From Actinobacillus capsulatus DSM 19761 (lineage in GTDB: Bacteria; Pseudomonadota; Gammaproteobacteria; Enterobacterales; Pasteurellaceae): 64,000 nucleotides of DNA. Made by a program: the position numbers and the translations under genes. Each line of letters starts with the position of its first letter. The first letter of the stretch is position 1. The stretch is taken from assembly GCF_000374285.1 (NCBI RefSeq), contig NZ_KB893942.1, forward strand, positions 1-64,000. Reading direction: 5' to 3'. This document shows positions 59,177-64,000 of the stretch, in pieces. The notes under the pieces are model-generated. The model saw nothing but the letters and a program-made list of their open reading frames with translations, was not told the origin of the DNA and did no database searches.

Positions 59177-60378
59177 TTTTTAAATTAAAAGGCAAATTTC
59201 AACATTATGATTGGGGCGGTTCAACTTTTATCCCTCATTTTTTGAAGTTGGATGCGCCCGAACAAAAACCGTATGCGGAATATTGGTTAGGAACCCATCC
59301 CTCGGCGCCCTCGGATATTTTATTTGAACAAAAATGGCTCCCCTTGGATCAAGTTATTCAAGTCGCTCCTGAATTATTAGGTGAGAAAAGCCGAAGCCAA
59401 TTTGGTGATAATCTTCCTTATTTATTGAAAATTTTAGATATAAAACAACCGCTTTCTATTCAAATTCATCCTACTAAAGCCGAAGCTGAACATGGTTTTG
59501 CCTTAGAAAATCAGCAAGGTATTCCTCTTACCGCTCCTCAACGTGTTTATAAAGATCGCAACCATAAACCGGAAATGATGATCGCACTTTCTGACTTTTG
59601 GGGATTACATGGCTTCAAACCGATCGCTGATATTAAAGCGAGTTTAGAACAGCATGATTCACTTAAACCGATTGCCAAAGCTTTAGATGAAAAGGGGTTA
59701 CCTTTGGTTTATGCCGATATTATGCAGGCGGACAAGCAACAAATTGCCGAGTGGTTGTTACCGATTATTGAAGAAAAATTTGAAGAATACCAAGCCGGAA
59801 AACTGAAACCGGATAATCCGGATTATTGGATATGCTACATTTCTGATGCGATGAATTCACCATTACACAGTTTAGACGGTGGTATTATTTGTTTTTATTT
59901 CTTTAATATTGTTTATCTCAAAAAAGGTGAAGGCTTATATCAAGGTGCGGGCTTACCGCACGCTTATTTGCGCGGACAAAATATTGAATTAATGGCAAAT
60001 TCGGATAACGTTATTCGGGGTGGATTAACACCTAAACACATTGATATTCCCGCTTTACTGCATTCGATTGACTATCGTCCGGTTACACCTAAAATTATTC
60101 CAGCTTATCGGGAAACCGATGGCTTTATTCACCTTTACCCAACACCGGAAGCCAAAGATTTTGCCTTACAGCATCTTGAATTTAAACCTTTTGATGAAGA
60201 AAACTTTACCGCAGATTGCGCAAGTATTCTGTTAGTTATGAAAGGTAGCTTATACATTGATTTAGGCAAAGAGGCGATTCATCTACAGCAAGGCGAGTCA
60301 ATTTTTATCGCAGCGGAAAGCCAAGTGGATATTATTGCGGAAACAGACGGCTATGCAGTGATTGCAACCTTGCCGTAA
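59173..60378 (+). CDS. manA: Mannose-6-phosphate isomerase, class I
   Basis: ManA turns mannose-6-phosphate into fructose-6-phosphate, linking the mannose PTS to glycolysis. The cupin zinc ligands lie in LSIQIHPTKAEAEHG, KPEMMIAL and GAGLPHAYLRGQNIELMANSDNV. 401 residues is full length. Directly coupled to the DUF986 gene and downstream of manXYZ, so uptake and use are encoded together. Confidence 0.95.
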   Translation: MIFKLKGKFQHYDWGGSTFIPHFLKLDAPEQKPYAEYWLGTHPSAPSDILFEQKWLPLDQVIQVAPELLGEKSRSQFGDNLPYLLKILDIKQPLSIQIHPTKAEAEHGFALENQQGIPLTAPQRVYKDRNHKPEMMIALSDFWGLHGFKPIADIKASLEQHDSLKPIAKALDEKGLPLVYADIMQADKQQIAEWLLPIIEEKFEEYQAGKLKPDNPDYWICYISDAMNSPLHSLDGGIICFYFFNIVYLKKGEGLYQGAGLPHAYLRGQNIELMANSDNVIRGGLTPKHIDIPALLHSIDYRPVTPKIIPAYRETDGFIHLYPTPEAKDFALQHLEFKPFDEENFTADCASILLVMKGSLYIDLGKEAIHLQQGESIFIAAESQVDIIAETDGYAVIATLP

Positions 60379-60443
60379 ATTTGACAATATATATTTTAAT
60401 TTATATGGCTAAAGGTTTTTAGCCCTAGCTATTGAGGTAAATT

Positions 60444-60959
60444 ATGAAATACTCAACATTACTTACAAGTATGGCAATGTCTATGCTTTTAGCAGTGAAT
60501 ACTTATGCGCAAGGTAATCAAATTCAACCGACAGTCGAGCATAAAACCGTGACCAAAAATGCACCGCTCTCAGCCAAAGAGGCAAATCAAAAGCGTTTTA
60601 ATGATAGCGTTTCGTTACGTTTCTTTGGTTATGAGCTGGCACAAGATCCGCAAGGTCAACCAATGCTCAGTTTCAAATATAGTATTGAGAATAAAACAAA
60701 GCGTAATATTCGTATTGTGCAATGGGCGGTAAATTATATCCATGATGGTAAAATTATTCTGACACAGGATACGCCGGTCACGTTTAAAGATAATTTAAAA
60801 CGTAGAACAACAGCTGAATTAGTGTTCTCTGTGCCGGTGGCAGAATTACCGGCTGAAGCGCAAGCTGTGTTCCAAGATCCTCAAGCGAAACTCAATGCAC
60901 AATTTGATGCTCGCCAAATTGTCTTCTCAAACGGCGCAAAAATTATTGTAGCTAAATAA
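60444..60959 (+). CDS. Secreted protein of unknown function
   Basis: The 171-residue protein has a signal peptide (1-22, ending TYA before QGN) and a mature domain rich in beta strand (SVSLRFFGYELAQDPQGQP, LSFKYSIENKTKRNIRIVQW), which resembles the immunoglobulin-like fold of periplasmic FxLYD-type domains; this is a fold guess only. It has its own GAGG site. It stands alone between manA and afuA and ends in a strong uptake-pair terminator. Confidence 0.7.
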   Translation: MKYSTLLTSMAMSMLLAVNTYAQGNQIQPTVEHKTVTKNAPLSAKEANQKRFNDSVSLRFFGYELAQDPQGQPMLSFKYSIENKTKRNIRIVQWAVNYIHDGKIILTQDTPVTFKDNLKRRTTAELVFSVPVAELPAEAQAVFQDPQAKLNAQFDARQIVFSNGAKIIVAK

Positions 60960-60972
60960 TTTTTTTAGATAA

Positions 60973-61035
60973 AAAAGCGGTCGGATTTCACTAAAATTTT
61001 GTAAAAAATCAGTGAAATCCGACCGCTTATTTTTT
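60973..61035 (+). terminator. Perfect 18-bp uptake-pair terminator
   Basis: AAGCGGTCGGATTTCACT (60975-60992) is exactly complementary to AGTGAAATCCGACCGCTT (61011-61028), followed by ATTTTTTTATTTT. Confidence 0.85.
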
Positions 61036-61099
61036 TATTTTACTTCTATGTTTGATGGAAGAAGAGGATGTTTTTAAATTTCAATCAAATCTTATGTTT

Positions 61100-61115
61100 T
61101 GTGAGCTGCTTCACG
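61100..61115 (+). promoter_or_regulatory. CRP-cAMP site before afuA
   Basis: TGTGAGCTGCTTCACG matches TGTGA-N6-TCACA at 9 of 10 positions. A -10-like TAAATT lies at 61137-61142; with transcription starting at 61149 the site would be centred at -41.5 (class II). Confidence 0.75.
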
Positions 61116-61215
61116 GTATTTTTTGCTTATTTATTGTAAATTAATATTGAAAAGCGAATGTGATAAGCACAGTTCGTGATGTTTTGTTGGTTTACACTCA
61201 AATAAGGTTTTGATT

Positions 61216-62256
61216 ATGAAATTTGGAAAACTTTCTTTAGCGATTTCAACCGCATTACTTGGTGCAGGCTTAATGTTTAGTTTGGCAGCTCAAGCAAAAG
61301 GGCGTTTAGTGATTTACTGTAGCGCAACTAATGTGATGTGCGAGAATGCGGCAAAAACATTTGAAGAAAAATATGATGTAAAAACCTCTTTTATTCGTAA
61401 TGGTTCCGGCAGTACATTTGCGAAAATTGAAGCGGAAAAAAATAATCCGCAAGCGGATGTTTGGTACGGCGGGACTTTAGATCCGCAATCGCAAGCGGGT
61501 GAATTAGGTTTATTAGAAGCATATCGTTCGCCGAATATCGACCAAATTATGCCGAAATTCCAAGATCCGGCGAAAGTAAAAGGAAACCTAAGTTCTGCGG
61601 TGTATATCGGTATTTTAGGTTTTGCGGTAAATACCGAACGTTTGAAAAAATTAGGCATTGAGAAGATTCCGCAATGCTGGAATGATTTAACTGATCCGAA
61701 ATTAAAAGGTGAAATTCAAATCGCCGATCCGCAAAGTTCAGGCACAGCCTATACCGCTATCGCAACTTTCGCTCAACTTTGGGGCGAAGATAAAGCGTTC
61801 GATTACTTTAAACATCTTCATCCGAATATTTCTCAATATACCAAATCCGGTATCACACCAGCACGTAATGCCGCTCGTGGCGAAACCACAGTCGGTATCG
61901 GTTTCTTACATGACTATGCGTTAGAAAAAGAGCAGGGTGCGCCACTTGAAATGGTTGTGCCGTGTGAAGGTACCGGCTACGAGTTAGGCGGCGTAAGTAT
62001 CTTAAAAGGTGCAAGAAACTTAGATAACGCTAAATTATTTGTAGATTTCGCTCTTTCAAAAGAAGGTCAGGAAACCGCATGGAAAAAAGGCCAAGCGTTA
62101 CAAACGCTAACCAATACCACGGCTGAGCAATCGCCACTTGCGTTTGATCTCACCAAACTGAAATTGATTGATTACAATTTTGAAAAATACGGTGCAAGTG
62201 ATGAACGTAAACGCTTAATCAATAAATGGGTTGATGAAGTGAAATTAGCGAAATAA
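61216..62256 (+). CDS. afuA: AfuA, periplasmic binding protein of a sugar-phosphate ABC transporter
   Basis: AfuA was first called a ferric-ion protein, but the A. pleuropneumoniae protein was later shown to bind hexose- and heptose-phosphates such as glucose-6-phosphate. A signal peptide ends at AAQA before KGR. The mature part is a type 2 periplasmic binding protein (RLVIYCSATNVMCENAAKTFEEKY). 346 residues. The ATG at 61216 follows AATAAGG; an upstream TTG is less likely. Followed by afuB after a gap with a strong stem-loop. Confidence 0.9.
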   Translation: MKFGKLSLAISTALLGAGLMFSLAAQAKGRLVIYCSATNVMCENAAKTFEEKYDVKTSFIRNGSGSTFAKIEAEKNNPQADVWYGGTLDPQSQAGELGLLEAYRSPNIDQIMPKFQDPAKVKGNLSSAVYIGILGFAVNTERLKKLGIEKIPQCWNDLTDPKLKGEIQIADPQSSGTAYTAIATFAQLWGEDKAFDYFKHLHPNISQYTKSGITPARNAARGETTVGIGFLHDYALEKEQGAPLEMVVPCEGTGYELGGVSILKGARNLDNAKLFVDFALSKEGQETAWKKGQALQTLTNTTAEQSPLAFDLTKLKLIDYNFEKYGASDERKRLINKWVDEVKLAK

Positions 62257-62267
62257 TCGCCTTTTAT

Positions 62268-62328
62268 AAGCGGTCGTTTTTCGTAAAAATTTTGCAAATA
62301 AATCTACGAAAAACGACCGCTTGTTTTT
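62268..62328 (+). terminator. Perfect 18-bp uptake-pair stem between afuA and afuB
   Basis: AAGCGGTCGTTTTTCGTA (62268-62285) is exactly complementary to TACGAAAAACGACCGCTT (62305-62322), followed by GTTTTTC. A partial terminator inside the operon would give more AfuA than AfuB. Confidence 0.7.
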
Positions 62329-62359
62329 CGATATTTTTTATTAGTTGTTGTGAGGCTAT

Positions 62360-64000
62360 ATGGATTCTTCTATTACAAATAAAAGATCGCTGTTTGAATC
62401 TAGCCACTTTTGGGTTCTGCTCTCACTTGTTGCATTTATGGTTCTACCTTCTAAGGCGCTTAATTACGGCTTATTGGAAAGTACCGCTGATGAATTTTTA
62501 GATGCGATGGGTTGGTCTTCAGTTAATCTAACTATTCTGTGGTTTTTACCTTTAGTAGGTTTTTGGTTACTTCCTTTCTTTAAACTGTCAAACGAAACAC
62601 AGGCAAAACTAGAACTGGCATTGGTGAGCTTTATTTTGCTGTTTGCATTTATTTCGGCAACGATTTACCAAGTCAGCATGGGCTATTCAGTGATGGTGCT
62701 GATTGCGAGCCTAACCGCACTTGCCACTTTTGCCTTCGCTAAGTTAAAAATGATGCAAGGCGATAAATTTATTATTGCGGCATTACTCAGTATTATCTTG
62801 CTGATTTTCTTCTTTATCGTTTATCCGACTGTTGCGATTTTTATTTCGATGTTTTATGACGGTGAAACGTTCGCACCGGAACAAGTCGTCAGAATCTTAG
62901 GGCAGGGTTATATCGTTCGAGTCATCGGTAACTCTTTGTTTCTTTCTGGCTTTGTTGGCATTGTTTCAACCGTTTTCGGTTTAGCCTTTGCGCTTTATAC
63001 TACTCGTATCGCTCGCCGTACCGCCTTTATCGGGAAAATTTTCTCAATCCTACCGATTGTGACTCCGCCATTTGTGGTGGGGCTTGGCGTGACCTTAATG
63101 CTTGGTCGTTCAGGTTACGTAACCGAATTTTTAGATACTTACTTCGGCTTTAAAGATCATAACTGGCTGTATGGTTTTAACGGGATTGCGATCGCACAGA
63201 TTCTCGCTTTTGCACCGATTTCATTTATGATTTTAGACGGTGCGTTGAAATCCATTCACCCTTCGATTGAAGAAGCATCTTATACGTTACGAGCCAATCG
63301 TTATCAAACGTTCTATAACATTATTTTCCCGTTATTACGTCCGGCATTAGCAAATTCGTTTTTAATCGTGTTTATCCAATCGCTCGCCGATTTCAGTAAT
63401 CCGTTGGTTTTAGGCGGTAGCTTTGACGTAATCGCCACCCAAATTTATTTCTATATTGCCGGCTCACAATTAGATTATGCTTCAGCAAGTACATTAGGCT
63501 CGATGTTGCTGATTTTCTCATTGCTGATCTTTATCATTCAATATATGTGGATTGGTAACCGTTCTTATGTCACTGTTTCAGGTAAATCTTATCGTGGCGA
63601 TGTGCAAGATTTACCAAGCGGTTTGAAAGCCACGATTATTGCGATGTTAGGTTTCTGGGTCGTGTTTAACTTTGCATTATACGGCAGTATTTTCTACGGC
63701 AGTTTCACGGTAAACTGGGGGGTAGATTACACCTTAACGCTAAATAACTATGCAATGTTATTCGGACAAGGTTTAAGTGACGGGGCGTGGCCGTCTTTAA
63801 TCAATACCATGATCTACGCCGGTATTGCCGCACCGTTAACAGCGTTATTCGGCTTACTCATCGCCTATATTGTGGTGCGTAAAGATTTCCAAGGTAAGAA
63901 AACTCTTGAGTTCTTAACTATGCTGTGCTTTGCCGTACCGGGTACGGTTGCCGGTGTGTCTTACATTCTCGCCTTTAATGATGCGCCAGTGTATATTACC
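62360..64000 (+). CDS. afuB: AfuB, permease of the sugar-phosphate ABC transporter (partial)
   Basis: The frame is open from ATG 62360 (TGAGG 5 bp upstream) to the window end, 547 codons without a stop. It starts MDSSITNKRSLFESSHFWVL and contains two binding-protein-dependent permease domains in tandem; the first has the EAA-like loop EEASYTLRANRYQTFYNIIFPLLRP. Fused permeases of this type are usually about 690 residues, so the last fifth is missing here. afuC should follow outside the window. Confidence 0.9.
   Translation, partial: MDSSITNKRSLFESSHFWVLLSLVAFMVLPSKALNYGLLESTADEFLDAMGWSSVNLTILWFLPLVGFWLLPFFKLSNETQAKLELALVSFILLFAFISATIYQVSMGYSVMVLIASLTALATFAFAKLKMMQGDKFIIAALLSIILLIFFFIVYPTVAIFISMFYDGETFAPEQVVRILGQGYIVRVIGNSLFLSGFVGIVSTVFGLAFALYTTRIARRTAFIGKIFSILPIVTPPFVVGLGVTLMLGRSGYVTEFLDTYFGFKDHNWLYGFNGIAIAQILAFAPISFMILDGALKSIHPSIEEASYTLRANRYQTFYNIIFPLLRPALANSFLIVFIQSLADFSNPLVLGGSFDVIATQIYFYIAGSQLDYASASTLGSMLLIFSLLIFIIQYMWIGNRSYVTVSGKSYRGDVQDLPSGLKATIIAMLGFWVVFNFALYGSIFYGSFTVNWGVDYTLTLNNYAMLFGQGLSDGAWPSLINTMIYAGIAAPLTALFGLLIAYIVVRKDFQGKKTLEFLTMLCFAVPGTVAGVSYILAFNDAPVYIT

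Overview
The window is chromosomal DNA of a Pasteurellaceae bacterium, most likely Actinobacillus pleuropneumoniae or a very close relative. Three things point there: low-GC, TTA/GGT-rich housekeeping genes; dozens of copies of the Apl-type DNA uptake signal ACAAGCGGT (not the Haemophilus-type AAGTGCGGT); and an O-antigen cluster between erpA and rpsU, the O-antigen position known in A. pleuropneumoniae. This is an inference from family knowledge; no database search was made.

Layout. 1-624: a decayed IS200/IS605-type element. 625-14601: housekeeping and metabolism (menA, trmO, SIMPL protein, aqpZ, a 46-residue lipoprotein, slyD, ilvA, glmM, rpiA, serA, znuA, ubiD, an ICMT-like membrane enzyme, an RsiV/DUF3298 lipoprotein). 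14602-18134: a long structured leader and rne. 18300-18845: an LEA-like helical-repeat lipoprotein. 18984-24844 (minus strand): holC and valS, normally neighbours, here separated by elaA, two unknown membrane-anchored proteins, a zeta-type kinase with an unannotated 56-residue overlapping partner, and two copies of a hairpin-rich repeat. 25143-30702: kbp, tig, yibN-secB, gpsA-cysE, erpA. 30907-39901: O-antigen cluster (ABC exporter without wzx/wzy, four putative glycosyl or initiating transferases, glf, and an rmlB-rmlA pair lacking rmlC/rmlD). 40109-44208: rpsU-dnaG-rpoD. 44368-53596: yjdM, tri-haem cytochrome c peroxidase, a frameshifted yggU with yggT, yggL-trmB, the yceD-rpmF-plsX-fabH operon, ypjD, yfjD. 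53979-64000: a MetPS-like Na+ symporter with its 30-residue subunit, manXYZ, manO, manA, an unknown secreted protein, and afuA-afuB (afuB runs off the end).

How the parts work together. glf should make UDP-galactofuranose for a GT2 and a DUF4422 transferase, WbaP should start the glycan on undecaprenyl phosphate, and Wzm/Wzt should export it. manXYZ-manA and afuAB form a sugar-scavenging block; a strong CRP-site match lies before each transport operon. The peroxidase has an FNR box at exactly the class II distance from a -10 hexamer. Operon boundaries are mostly marked by inverted pairs of uptake sequences flanking a TTTTGCAAAA-like core, which also look like intrinsic terminators.

Small genes added by reading the sequence directly are the 46-residue lipoprotein, the 56-residue zeta partner, rpmF (GTG start), the 30-residue transporter subunit, the full-length but frameshifted yggU, the IS200 remnant and the open-ended afuB.
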